From NCBI GenBank assembly GCA_035486135.1, contig DATHNI010000089.1, positions 1 through 28,347 on the forward strand: DNA of 28,347 bases, read 5' to 3'. The notes under the pieces were generated by a model. It saw nothing but the letters and a program-made list of their open reading frames with translations. It was not told the origin of the DNA and did not search any database. A program made the position numbers and the translations under genes. Each line of letters starts with the position of its first letter. Position 1 is the stretch's first letter. Origin of the DNA: JASHVB01 sp035486135 (GTDB lineage Bacteria; Pseudomonadota; Alphaproteobacteria; Acetobacterales; Acetobacteraceae). Below are positions 8,396 through 15,998 of the stretch, one piece after another.

Positions 8396-9030
8396 GGGAG
8401 GACTCTCCGGAAAGACCGGCCAGGCGCGCCGACCGAGTGAATTCAGGTGCTATGCGTGGTGGTCCTGACCCGCGCTGCTGCGAGCTCAGCGGCTCGTGAC
8501 AAGCACAGACGACTGGTAGGTGAGTGCTGGGTGTTCCTGGGCGTAGGGTTGTGCTGCGATGAAGAATTGTGCGGCAAGCGGTGAAATCCGACCCCGGGGC
8601 GCCAGGAACGCAGCCCCGGGGGGAACTCACGCGCCGAGCCAAGGATTTGCTTGATGTGTCTGTAACAGCCTGGATGTTTGGCGGCAGAGGGGCCAGGATC
8701 AGGCCGCCGCCACCGGGGGCCGCGAACAGAACGATATCTGCCTTTTGAACGAACGCGGCCCTTGATCGGCACAGCCTGCGCACCCTCCGGGGTCCGGAAC
8801 ATCGGATGCTGGTTGGCCCGGGCAGAGTGGACAACAGGCCGTCATGCGCCTCCAGATCGCCCGGCGTCCCCAGGATGCCTCACGCGGTTGTGGCAGCGTC
8901 ACGGGCGAGCCGCTCGGCGGGCGATCACAGCGAAACGCTTCGGCGTGCATCGGACTGCCGGCTTGGCCGGTGCCGGCCTCCAGCAACCGAGCTGCAGGTG
9001 TGACCGCCCCCATCACGCCCGCGGCGAGCC
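8396..9030. other. Intergenic gap, 635 bases, no gene recognised
   Basis: This gap separates the sorbosone dehydrogenase stop from the RND permease start, both on the minus strand, and must contain the RND operon promoter. Short frames occur on both strands, but none has a family motif or convincing ribosome binding site. The self-complementary octamer CCCCGGGG occurs at 8592-8599 and 8614-8621 and could fold, but no T-run follows. I found no regulator gene of TetR or MarR type. Confidence 0.5.
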
Positions 9031-10884
9031 CTACTTTGTCGCCGACGCCTGGCGATGGTGGCTCAGCGACCACACGTAAGCGGCGACGTCCGCGGTATCG
9101 GTCTGCGAAAGTGTCACGCCACCATACGGCGGCATCACGCCGGAGTGCGCCTTGGGATGCGGGACACCGGTCATGATGATGTGATCGATGGACTGCAGGC
9201 TGCCATCGCCCCACAGGTATTTCGTACTTGTCAAATCCGCGCCCATCGGCGTGCCCTTGCCGTCCATGCCGTGGCAACCGGCGCAGGTGGCGCTGTCGGC
9301 CTGGCCCTGGTAGATCTTCTCGCCGCGCGCAAGCTGCGCTCGCGTTACGCCTGGAGGCGGCCGCAGATCGGCGAGTTGGTTGCCGGCATTGGGATGGATG
9401 CCTTCCGGCGGCAGCACGTTGGGCGATGTGCCCTCCGCCTGGCCCGCGGGAGCAGCGGCTGCCATGACGGCGGCGTCGGGGCTGCCGTGGTAGGTGACGC
9501 GCCAGATGCGGCCGCCCTTGTCGTCGGAGATATACAAGGAACCGTCCGGTGCGAAGGCCAGGCCGGTCGGCCGGTGCAGCGCGCCGCCGGGATCCTTGTG
9601 CTGGCCGGCGAAGCCATCCGCGAACACCACCCAATGGCCTGACGCCTTGCCATCAGCCAGCGGCTGGAACACCACGTTGTAGCCGCCCTGCGGCCCGGGC
9701 GCGCGGTTCCATGAGCCATGGAAGGCGATGAAGGCACCACCGCGATAGCCCATCGGGAATTGCGTGCCGGCGTCGATCTTCATGTCGTTCGGTGCCCAGT
9801 GCGCCGGGAAGAACGCGATCGGCGCCTGCTTCTGCGCGCAGACCCCGACCTTCTTGCCATCGCCGCCGTATTCGGGAGCCAGCACGAGCTTCTGCTGGTA
9901 GCCGTCGAAATAGCATTCAGGCCAGCCGAAATCGTCGCCCTGATGCTCCACCACCAACTGTTCCGCCGGCAGGTTCTGGCCCTGGTCCTGGGTATAGAGG
10001 TTGGGCCAGTTTTCGAAGAGCTGGTCGCGGCCATGCTGGGTGGCGATAAGGCGCCCTTGCGCGTCGAACGAGAAGCCTTCGCCGTTGCGCAGCCCGGTCA
10101 CATAGCGCTCCGCCGCCGAGAAATGCTGGTCCGTCTTGTTGGCATCGTAGCGCCAGGTGCCGGCCCGGGTCTCCAACTCGGTGCACGGTTGGATGCCAGG
10201 CGAATGCGGGATGCGGTTCGCACGCTGGCAGGCATTCGTCGCAGAGCCCATGTCGACATACAGATGGCCCGCGCCGTCGATGATCATCGGATGCATGGGA
10301 TGGTCGCCGCTCAGCGGCAGGCCGGTGACGACCGTGGCCGGCTGACCCTGCGGCGCGACCTCACCGTTGCTGAGTGGATAGCGCACGATGCGATCATTGA
10401 TCTCGGCGTAGAGACCGTCCTTGTAGATGGCGATGCCGGTGCCGCCGTGGCCGCCGGTCGCCGGCGTTTCGCCGAAGCGTTGCACGACATCGGCGTGCCC
10501 GTCGTCATGCGTGTCCTTGAGTGCGATCAGGAAGCCGCCGGGCGGGGGCGTGTCGTTCTGGTAGTACCGGCCGCTCCAGGTGTTGACGTAGAGCACACCG
10601 TCGGGCGCGACGACCATCTGCCGCGGGTGGCCGAGCTTGTCGGCGAACACGGTGGCGCAGAACCCGGGCGGCAGGGTGATGCCGGTATCATTGTCGCAGG
10701 CGGCACCACCGGTCGGCGTGGCGGCGGTGGTCGGCGCGGCACCACCGGTCGGCGTGGCGCCGGTGGTCGTGTTTTCCGTCTGGCCGTTGCTCGTTTGGGC
10801 GTGGCCGATGGCCAGCGGCAAAACGGCGGCGACTGCGGCCAGCGTCGGCAGGATCACGCGGTGGCCGGCAATGCGATATGTCAT
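9031..10884 (-). CDS. Sorbosone dehydrogenase family protein fused to cytochrome c (PQQ-type, secreted)
   Basis: This 617-residue periplasmic protein starts with a signal peptide of about 30 residues (HRVILPTLAAVAAVLPLAIGHA). A low-complexity linker rich in Thr, Gly and Ala follows. Residues of about 60-480 form a six-bladed beta-propeller of the soluble glucose dehydrogenase/L-sorbosone dehydrogenase type (PRQMVVAPDGVLYVNTWSGR, HPMHPMIIDGAGHLYVDMGS, RPTGLAFAPDGSLYISDDKGGRIWRV). The C-terminal 100 residues are a class I cytochrome c: heme motif CAGCH at 534-538 and probable axial Met584 in GVMPPYGG. The family oxidises sugars or aldehydes with PQQ and passes electrons to cytochromes; here the acceptor is fused. 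GAGGAAGGAT precedes the ATG by about 8 bases. No PQQ synthesis genes are in the window. Confidence 0.9.
   Translation of the reverse strand: MTYRIAGHRVILPTLAAVAAVLPLAIGHAQTSNGQTENTTTGATPTGGAAPTTAATPTGGAACDNDTGITLPPGFCATVFADKLGHPRQMVVAPDGVLYVNTWSGRYYQNDTPPPGGFLIALKDTHDDGHADVVQRFGETPATGGHGGTGIAIYKDGLYAEINDRIVRYPLSNGEVAPQGQPATVVTGLPLSGDHPMHPMIIDGAGHLYVDMGSATNACQRANRIPHSPGIQPCTELETRAGTWRYDANKTDQHFSAAERYVTGLRNGEGFSFDAQGRLIATQHGRDQLFENWPNLYTQDQGQNLPAEQLVVEHQGDDFGWPECYFDGYQQKLVLAPEYGGDGKKVGVCAQKQAPIAFFPAHWAPNDMKIDAGTQFPMGYRGGAFIAFHGSWNRAPGPQGGYNVVFQPLADGKASGHWVVFADGFAGQHKDPGGALHRPTGLAFAPDGSLYISDDKGGRIWRVTYHGSPDAAVMAAAAPAGQAEGTSPNVLPPEGIHPNAGNQLADLRPPPGVTRAQLARGEKIYQGQADSATCAGCHGMDGKGTPMGADLTSTKYLWGDGSLQSIDHIIMTGVPHPKAHSGVMPPYGGVTLSQTDTADVAAYVWSLSHHRQASATK
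10700..10769. repeat. Tandem 36-base repeat inside the dehydrogenase linker
   Basis: Bases 10700-10733 and 10736-10769 match at 33 of 34 positions with a 36-base (12-codon) period. In protein this gives the repeated ATPTGGAA segment between signal peptide and propeller. The period is a multiple of three, so copy-number changes would keep the frame. Confidence 0.8.
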
Positions 10885-11076
10885 GTGCTGCGATCCTTCC
10901 TCATCGAACCGAGTCAGGCGCCATTTTCGGGCGAGGTGTAATCAGTGTGGGTATTCCCCGCCATTTCGTAACCAGCCGTCCACCTTTGAACTTTCCGTGA
11001 TGCCTGCTTGGCTTTTTGCAGTAACCAGCGCGCAGGCGGCCGGTGCCCCCGCCTCGCTGCGCGCGCGCCTCACTTC

Positions 11077-11143
11077 CTGTCATTGCGCGAAGCGAAGCGG
11101 TCCCCGGCTCAACCTGGGACCGCTTCGCTCTTCGCAATGACAG
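11077..11143. repeat. Palindromic intergenic repeat (28-base arms)
   Basis: The arms at 11077-11104 and 11116-11143 are inverted copies apart from a few mismatched bases, with an 11-base loop. The arm contains tcattgcgcgaagcgaagcg, a wording common in dispersed palindromic repeats of alphaproteobacteria. It begins 7 bases past the MmgE/PrpD stop, so its transcript would form a strong hairpin there and may serve as terminator or 3' end stabiliser. Confidence 0.8.
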
Positions 11144-11150
11144 ATGAACG

Positions 11151-12560
11151 TCAGCCGCGTGGCGTTGCCCCGCCGCTGCTGGCCAGGCGCAGCAGCGCGC
11201 TGACGCCTTGCGCGTCAAGCTTGTCGATGTCGTCGCACCGCGCGATGCACGCCGCGACGGCGTCGGGTGCAAGCCAGGTCGCGAGGCAGTCGCGCGCCTT
11301 CGCGTGATGCTCGTCTTCGGTGATCGGCGCCGCGCCCCACGATCCGCGCGGCCGTTCGCAGCGGGTCCGGACGACGGCGCCGTCCTGTAGCGTCACCTCC
11401 ATGTCGAGGTAACGGCCCGCGGTGTAGATGCTGGGAATGTCGCGCGACAGGGTCACCGTGATCTTGCCAAGCAACGATTGCATGTCGGCGCGCGCCAGCC
11501 GTTCGTCGGTGAAGCTGGACAGCCCGACATGGCCATCCAGCAAGGCAGCCGCGGCGGTGTATTGCAGGCTGAATTTTCCATCGAGGCCGCTGCGCGGGTG
11601 CGGACGATCGCTCGACGGCACATCGGCGGCGGTGATCCGCACGGCGCGGATCGCGTCGGGTGACGGGATTTGCGGCCGCGCCATCAGCGCAGCCGTGATC
11701 GCGTAGTGCGTGGAAAACTTCGCAGGGAAAATCTTGATCGCGTAGCCGGGGTCAACGATCCGGAACGGCGCTCCGAAGTCGAGCACGGTCTCCGCGGCAA
11801 AGCCGCGTGGGAAGAACGCCCCCGCGTAGTCCTGCGGCGCCGGATCGAAAAGCGTAGGGCAGCCGGTGAAGCCCCGCCGTGTGAGCAACGCGGCTTCCAG
11901 GCCGAGCGCCGCGGCATAAGCGCAGTGCGTCGCCTTGGTCATCGTGCCGAGGTTTATGAACAATCCGCCGCAGCGCGATCCTGCGATGCCGATCGCGTTG
12001 GCGAACTGCGCGGCGTCGAAGTCCAGCAGGTGCCCGGCGGCGACCGCCGCGCCGATCGGGCCGACAAAGCCGGGCGGATGAAACCGCAGCTCGTGCGATT
12101 CCAGCGCTCCGGCCGCCGCGCGCAACCGTCCCTGGATTTCGATGCCGAGCACCATGGCGGTCAGGATCTTCGCGCCGCTGCTGCCGAGTGCCTCGCCAAG
12201 CGCCAGGACCGGTGCGAGCGCGGGCGACAGAGCGTGCGTTGCGGGCAGCCACATCGGCTCGAAGTCGAGCACGTGCATCGCCGCGCCGTTGACCAGGGCC
12301 GCCGGCACGGCGCCGAGCCGCGCGTTCAGTCCCAGCAGCGACGCTGCCGAGCCGCCGCCTGCCCCGGTCAGCGGATCGGCGAAATGCTCGGCAAGGATGC
12401 GCGGCGCTGCTTCCAGCCGCGCGCCCGCGACCCCCACGGCAATCCCGTCGAGGAACAATTGCCGTGCCGCCGACAGCACTTTTCCGTCGAGCAGCGCGCG
12501 GCCGCACGCGACAATCCTTTCGCAGATCCGGGCCGTTACGCTTGTCCCCGCGATGCTCAT
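11151..12560 (-). CDS. MmgE/PrpD family protein (2-methylcitrate dehydratase-like)
   Basis: This 469-residue cytosolic protein belongs to the MmgE/PrpD fold family, whose known members include 2-methylcitrate dehydratase (propionate catabolism), cis-aconitate decarboxylase and iminodisuccinate epimerase. Family landmarks are LFLDGIAVGVAGA near the N-terminus, ALVNGAAMHVLDFEP, and AIGIAGSRCGGLFINLGTMTKATHCAYAAALGLEAA. YAIKIFPAKFSTHYAI (the K-x-(F/Y)-P-C/A region) and the C-terminal repeat domain follow. It is uncertain which activity applies, because the family is functionally diverse. I chose the ATG at 12560 because it overlaps the stop of the upstream aconitase fragment by 4 bases (ATGA), indicating former translational coupling. 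A longer frame to 12614 reads through that fragment. Confidence 0.88.
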   Translation of the reverse strand: MSIAGTSVTARICERIVACGRALLDGKVLSAARQLFLDGIAVGVAGARLEAAPRILAEHFADPLTGAGGGSAASLLGLNARLGAVPAALVNGAAMHVLDFEPMWLPATHALSPALAPVLALGEALGSSGAKILTAMVLGIEIQGRLRAAAGALESHELRFHPPGFVGPIGAAVAAGHLLDFDAAQFANAIGIAGSRCGGLFINLGTMTKATHCAYAAALGLEAALLTRRGFTGCPTLFDPAPQDYAGAFFPRGFAAETVLDFGAPFRIVDPGYAIKIFPAKFSTHYAITAALMARPQIPSPDAIRAVRITAADVPSSDRPHPRSGLDGKFSLQYTAAAALLDGHVGLSSFTDERLARADMQSLLGKITVTLSRDIPSIYTAGRYLDMEVTLQDGAVVRTRCERPRGSWGAAPITEDEHHAKARDCLATWLAPDAVAACIARCDDIDKLDAQGVSALLRLASSGGATPRG

Positions 12561-12738
12561 GAAGCGGCCAGTTCGTTCATCACGTAGGGCAGGATGCCGC
12601 CGTTGCGTACCCACTCCGCCTCACGCCGCGTATCGACGCCGGTGAGCAAATGCACCGTTTCGGCGAGCCCGGATGCGCGATTCACCCGAACCGGGACCGT
12701 CGCGCCGGGCACCAGCGCTGCCGCGATATCGAACTGAC
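12557..12738 (-). pseudogene. Aconitase C-terminal fragment (remnant)
   Basis: About 60 residues, from FDIAAALVPGATVPVRVNRA to the stop, match the extreme C-terminus of aconitases and AcnD-type methylaconitate hydratases. The block DTRREAEWVRNGGILPYV corresponds to the family's D(T/A)-x-x-E-(V/A)-E-Y-(Y/F)-R-x-GGILPYV ending. The remaining 800 or so residues, including the Fe-S cysteines, are absent. Upstream the sequence no longer resembles aconitase, and an ATG with a perfect AGGAGG at 12783 opens a different frame. The fragment overlaps the MmgE/PrpD start by 4 bases, so the intact ancestor was very likely an aconitase-prpD-like operon. It could still produce a short peptide, but not an enzyme. 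Confidence 0.75.
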
Positions 12739-12750
12739 CGCAGCAAGCGC

Positions 12751-12976
12751 CGCGCAGGCCTGCACATGTCCTGCATAGCCCATGATGCCCCTCCTGGTAG
12801 CAGCGACAGCTAGGCATGCCCAACGCGATCTTTCAACACTTGGAAGAATAATTGCCTCGAAGCAGTCGTCGAGGCGCGCTGAATGGGCGGTGAGTGTCAA
12901 CACATCGCTTATCCGGCACAGGGTCCGGACTATGGCGGGATCATGGGCTACGCGGAACATGCGCAGGCCTGCGCGC
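12751..12976. repeat. Imperfect inverted repeat carrying two copies of one gene start
   Basis: Bases 12751-12794 and 12935-12976 are inverted copies, about 42 bases each with roughly 6-7 differences. On the minus strand the left copy reads AGGAGGGGCATC-ATG then MGYAGHVQACAA. On the plus strand the right copy reads ATG then MGYAEHAQACAQ. The two starts point away from each other, and neither leads into a recognisable protein. Confidence 0.7.
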
Positions 12977-13127
12977 AGCCGGCACTGACGTGCTGTCATA
13001 GCCGGATAATTCCTCGCGGGACCGAAACGCGACGACCGGCTCCTAACCCCCCCGGCGTCTCCCCCGACACCGGTGCGGACTTCGGCACTATCGCCATTGC
13101 CGACCCGGGCCGCCCCCGCCAACCACC

Positions 13128-13232
13128 AAGTGGCACCATACGGTGTCCAACGTCGTGGCGTTCCTCGCCACGGGCCTGGAGCATGACCGCATCGTCGGGG
13201 TGGCGGAGCACCGTTGCTACGTCCCGCCGGGT
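13128..13232 (+). pseudogene. Fragment related to the M16 peptidase
   Basis: A 35-codon stretch reading KWHHTVSNVVAFLATGLEHD followed by RIVGVAEH aligns without gaps to residues 180-214 of the M16 peptidase at 602-1867 (KRHYAASNVVVSAAGNLEHE followed by QIVGLVRQH). The DNA aligns with gcaccatacggtgtccaacg versus gcactacgcggcgtccaacg and onward. The frame reaches a stop soon after, at about 13255, and nothing before 13128 resembles M16. It therefore looks like a leftover of a second M16 gene. Confidence 0.65.
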
Positions 13233-13301
13233 GCACTTACGCGCTCTTCCACTTCGTGACCGAGGCCAAGCAGTGCAAATTGTCAAAAAATCTCGCCGCG
13301 A

Positions 13302-13315
13302 TTGATCCAAATCAA
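13302..13315. promoter_or_regulatory. FNR/FixK-type binding site
   Basis: TTGATCCAAATCAA is a perfect match to the consensus TTGAT-N4-ATCAA bound by FNR, FnrL and FixK in alphaproteobacteria. It lies 193 bases before the lactate permease ATG. If it acts as a class II site, transcription would begin near 13350. The other direction leads only into decayed sequence, so the permease is the likelier target. Confidence 0.65.
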
Positions 13316-13430
13316 GGCCAGCCAACCAAAGACGCCCGATTTGGCACTGATGCCGTCTTGAACCGTTATTCCGCAGATCGTAAGCGATATTGCGAGCCGG
13401 GAACCACGTCCGAGGCGACTCTCGTGCCGT

Positions 13431-13466
13431 ACCTACCGCCGATCCAGCACCTATCGCCGATCCAGC
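13431..13466. repeat. Tandem repeat, two 18-base units
   Basis: acctaccgccgatccagc (13431-13448) is followed directly by acctatcgccgatccagc (13449-13466), with one difference, in the leader of the lactate permease. Confidence 0.7.
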
Positions 13467-13508
13467 CTAAAAGTTCGACGCCCGATCCACGGCGCTAACG
13501 GGGGAAAC

Positions 13509-15137
13509 ATGTTCAGCCAAACCGTCGATCCGACGGGCAACCTGGGGCTCACCTGCCTCGTTGCCCTGATACCCGTTGTCTTTTTGCTCGTGCTTCTGGC
13601 CGTCTTCCGTGTTTCGGCCTGGCTCGCCGTACTGCTCGGGTCGATCGTCACGTTCGTGCTCGCCGCCTGGGTCTGGCACATGCCGTTCGACACCGGCATT
13701 CGCGCGTATTTGTATGGCTCGGCGACCGGCGTCTGGAATGTCGATTGGATCACCTTCTGGGGCCTGATGCTGTTCAACACGCTCGGCCTCACCGGCCTGT
13801 TCGAGAACCTGCGGCGCTGGCTGATCTCGCAAGGCACGCTCGACATCCGCGTGCAGACGATGCTGTTCGCCTGGGCGTTCGGCGCCTTGCTCGAAGGCCT
13901 TGTCGGCTTCGGCTATCCCTGGGCCGTGGTGGCACCGATCCTCATTTCGCTGGGGCTGAAGGACCTCGACGCCATCCGCGTCGCGGCCATCGCCAACAAC
14001 GCGCCGGTGTCCTACGGAGCGCTCGGTGCGCCGATCATCGCCATCGCCGCGGTCACCGGCTACCCCTTGCTGGCCCTGTCCGGCTCGGTCGGCAGCGTCG
14101 TCGCCATCCTGGCGCTGTTGCCGCCCTGGGTGCTGATCTACCTCGTCTCCGGCAAGGAAGGGTTCAGGGACGGCTGGCCGCTCGCGATCGTCGGATCGTT
14201 TGGCTACATCCTCGGCCAGTGGCCGGTCGCCACCTATTTCGGGCCGTACCTGCCGGACGTGACCGGCTCCATCGTGTGCTTCTGCGCGTTGCTGCTGCTG
14301 CTGAAGGTCTGGCGGCCGGCGCGCATCCTGGGGCATGGCGGCATCCCGGTCAGCGCGGCGGAACTGGCGCGGGAAGCCGAGCGCGAACACGGGCTGACGA
14401 CCGGCGAAGTGCTGCTGGCCTGGATGCCGTTCGCCGTGCTGGTGGTGGTGGTCGCGGCCTGGACCGGGCCGTGGTCCAGCCTGCCGGCAGTCGGCTGGTA
14501 TTTCGTCCAGGTGCAGGCGACCGCGCCGGAAACCAAGGCCACCATCTCGGCGGCGTTCAAGTTCGCCCCGTGGGTAGGCGGCAGCGCGATCCTGGCGTCC
14601 TGGCTGATCATCTGCGTCTTGCTCGGCGTCGCCGGCAAGTTGAAGCCGAGCGACATCGGCGCGCTGTTCGCCAAGACGTTCCGGCAGATGTGGGGTGCGC
14701 TGCTGGTAGGCTTTTTCATCTTCGGCCTGGCCTATGTCTTCAACTACTCCGGCATGGCCTCGTCGCTCGCCAAAGGATTCTCCTACCTCGGCACGTGGTT
14801 CATCGTGGTGGCGCCCATCCTCGGCTTTATCGGGGTGGCATTGTCGGGATCGAACACGTCGACCAACGCCATGTTCGGCAAGTTCCAGGCACTGGTCGGC
14901 GTGCAGCTTGGCTTCCCGCCGCTGTTGCTGCCGACATTGAACTCGGTTGGCGCCGAGATCGGCAAGCCGATCGCGCCGCAGACCGCCAGCGTCGGCGTCT
15001 CGACCAGCAAGTTCGTGCGCAATGAAGGCGAGGTGATCCGGCACAACTTCGGCTGGACCCTGGTGCTGCTGGTTTACCTGATCGTGATCGGCGTTGGGTT
15101 CTATTTCGTCGGTCCGGCCGTGATGACCGTGCATTAG
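13509..15137 (+). CDS. lldP: L-lactate permease family transporter (LctP)
   Basis: This 542-residue inner-membrane carrier belongs to the lactate permease family (TC 2.A.14), which takes up L-lactate, D-lactate or glycolate with protons. About 13-14 hydrophobic segments are visible. The family block appears as GALLEGLVGFGYPWAVVAPIL where canonical LldP has GxLEGxxGFGTPVAI. A second block is SGSNTSTNAMFGKFQALVG, followed by LNSVGAEIGKPIAPQTASVG. The GFGYPWA variant suggests a divergent branch, so the exact substrate is less certain. GGGGGAAAC directly precedes the ATG. The leader contains an FNR-type box at 13302, implying control by oxygen, which would fit lactate or glycolate metabolism. No lactate dehydrogenase gene is adjacent. 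Confidence 0.88.
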   Translation: MFSQTVDPTGNLGLTCLVALIPVVFLLVLLAVFRVSAWLAVLLGSIVTFVLAAWVWHMPFDTGIRAYLYGSATGVWNVDWITFWGLMLFNTLGLTGLFENLRRWLISQGTLDIRVQTMLFAWAFGALLEGLVGFGYPWAVVAPILISLGLKDLDAIRVAAIANNAPVSYGALGAPIIAIAAVTGYPLLALSGSVGSVVAILALLPPWVLIYLVSGKEGFRDGWPLAIVGSFGYILGQWPVATYFGPYLPDVTGSIVCFCALLLLLKVWRPARILGHGGIPVSAAELAREAEREHGLTTGEVLLAWMPFAVLVVVVAAWTGPWSSLPAVGWYFVQVQATAPETKATISAAFKFAPWVGGSAILASWLIICVLLGVAGKLKPSDIGALFAKTFRQMWGALLVGFFIFGLAYVFNYSGMASSLAKGFSYLGTWFIVVAPILGFIGVALSGSNTSTNAMFGKFQALVGVQLGFPPLLLPTLNSVGAEIGKPIAPQTASVGVSTSKFVRNEGEVIRHNFGWTLVLLVYLIVIGVGFYFVGPAVMTVH

Positions 15138-15271
15138 GCGTAACTCGCTCCGACCCGGAGCCCTGGGAGAAGCCGGTCCCAGCCTCGTCCAGGGATTCGG
15201 GCACGATAGGCAAATTGGGACAATAAGGGGCAGCGCACTGCGCCAGGGGCCGTTACCGCATGGCAACGGCG

Positions 15272-15290
15272 GCGACCGCTTGGCGGTCGC
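15272..15290. terminator. Hairpin, possible terminator after lactate permease
   Basis: GCGACCGC-TTG-GCGGTCGC forms a perfect 8-base-pair stem. It lies 135 bases past the permease stop, lacks a T-run, and overlaps the -35 region proposed for the toxin-antitoxin pair, so it may instead be regulatory. Confidence 0.35.
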
Positions 15291-15308
15291 GCTTTCGCGG
15301 ACTAAACT
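15280..15308 (+). promoter_or_regulatory. Candidate promoter of the toxin-antitoxin pair
   Basis: TTGGCG at 15280-15285 and TAAACT at 15303-15308 are separated by 17 bases, the ideal spacing. Transcription would begin near 15315, about 20 bases before the antitoxin ATG. The small palindrome CTAA-AC-TTAG at 15302-15311 overlaps the -10 and could be an autorepression operator, which is only a guess. Confidence 0.4.
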
Positions 15309-15335
15309 TAGCCAAGTCAACCTCGCGAACAGCCT

Positions 15336-15572
15336 ATGGAAACCATCAACGTTCACGCCGCCAAGACCCAGCTATCCCGCTTGCTCGACGCGGTGGCAGC
15401 TGGCGAGGAGATCATCATTGCCAAGGCCGGGAAGCCAGTGGCCAGACTGATTCCTATCGCCCCAGCGAAGCAACCTCGCCAGCTCGGGACGTTGGCTGGT
15501 GAATTCACGGTCCCCGACGACTTCGACGACCCGTTGCCGGACGACGTGCTGGCCGGGTTCGAAGGGCGCTGA
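15336..15572 (+). CDS. Antitoxin, Phd/YefM family
   Basis: This 78-residue antitoxin shows the typical Phd/YefM N-terminus METINVHAAKTQLSRLLDAV followed by AGEEIIIAKAGKPVARLIPI. That segment forms the DNA-binding dimer domain, in which the AKT-LSRLL and GKPVARL motifs are conserved. The acidic C-terminal tail (VPDDFDDPLPDDVLAGFEGR) is of the kind that wraps around and neutralises the toxin. Its stop codon overlaps the toxin start by one base (TGATG), giving coupled translation with the antitoxin first, as is normal for type II systems. Such antitoxin-toxin complexes usually repress their own promoter. Pairing of a Phd-type antitoxin with a PIN-domain toxin is common in alphaproteobacteria. 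Confidence 0.92.
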   Translation: METINVHAAKTQLSRLLDAVAAGEEIIIAKAGKPVARLIPIAPAKQPRQLGTLAGEFTVPDDFDDPLPDDVLAGFEGR

Positions 15573-15958
15573 TGCGCCTTCTGCTCGATACGCATCTCCT
15601 GCTATGGGCGCTCGCCGAGCCTGCCCGCTTATCCGACCAAATGCGCCAGATCATCGTCAACCCGGAGAACGAAGTCTTGTTCAGCGCTGCAAGCATCTGG
15701 GAGGTGGCCTTCAAGACCAATCTCGGTCGTCCCGGCTTCACGGTCCGTCCCGAGCGCGTGGCGACCGAGGCGATCACGCGCGGTTTCGCGGAGCTGGCGG
15801 TGCAGTGGCGGGCCGCGGCTGCCGTCGCCGACTTGCCGCTGCACCACAAGGACCCATTTGATCGCATTATTGTGGCACAGGCGATGACGGAGCCTGCCTA
15901 CCTCTACACCGTGGACCGGAAGCTCGAACGGTACTCGCCCGTCGTAAGGCTTGCATAG
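15572..15958 (+). CDS. vapC: PIN-domain toxin, VapC family
   Basis: This 128-residue PIN-domain ribonuclease is predicted to cleave RNA when released from its antitoxin. The metal-binding acidic residues are all present: Asp6 in LLLDTHLLLWAL, Glu44 in SIWEVAFK, Asp94 and Asp97 in HHKDPFDRIIVAQA, and Asp115 in TVDRKLERY. The length and these motifs match the Sll0205-like subgroup (LLDTH at the start, HxDPFDR near the end). With no missing catalytic residue or frameshift, the module appears functional. It sits between the lactate permease and PmbA with no mobile element beside it. Confidence 0.93.
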   Translation: MRLLLDTHLLLWALAEPARLSDQMRQIIVNPENEVLFSAASIWEVAFKTNLGRPGFTVRPERVATEAITRGFAELAVQWRAAAAVADLPLHHKDPFDRIIVAQAMTEPAYLYTVDRKLERYSPVVRLA

Positions 15959-15998
15959 GCGCCAGGACCGCGCTGCACCGAACAGCAGAAAGATCATC

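Larger units (their letters stand above)
12784..13508. other. Decayed region without an intact gene, 725 bases
   Basis: Between the aconitase remnant and the lactate permease lie the right arm of the inverted gene-start duplication (to 12976) and the M16-related fragment (13128-13232). The FNR-type box (13302-13315) and an 18-base tandem repeat (13431-13466) follow. No intact ORF with family similarity is present on either strand. Confidence 0.65.

Noticed and set aside
8592..8621. Paired CCCCGGGG octamers as a terminator for the dehydrogenase transcript
   Set aside because: They are over 400 bases past the stop, self-complementary and lack a T-run, so chance in GC-rich DNA is likelier.
13467..15356. 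Long minus-strand ORF of 629 codons opposite the lactate permease
   Set aside because: It is a shadow of the permease: Asp/Arg/Gln-rich, without domains, and it exists only because of GC-rich third positions in the true gene.
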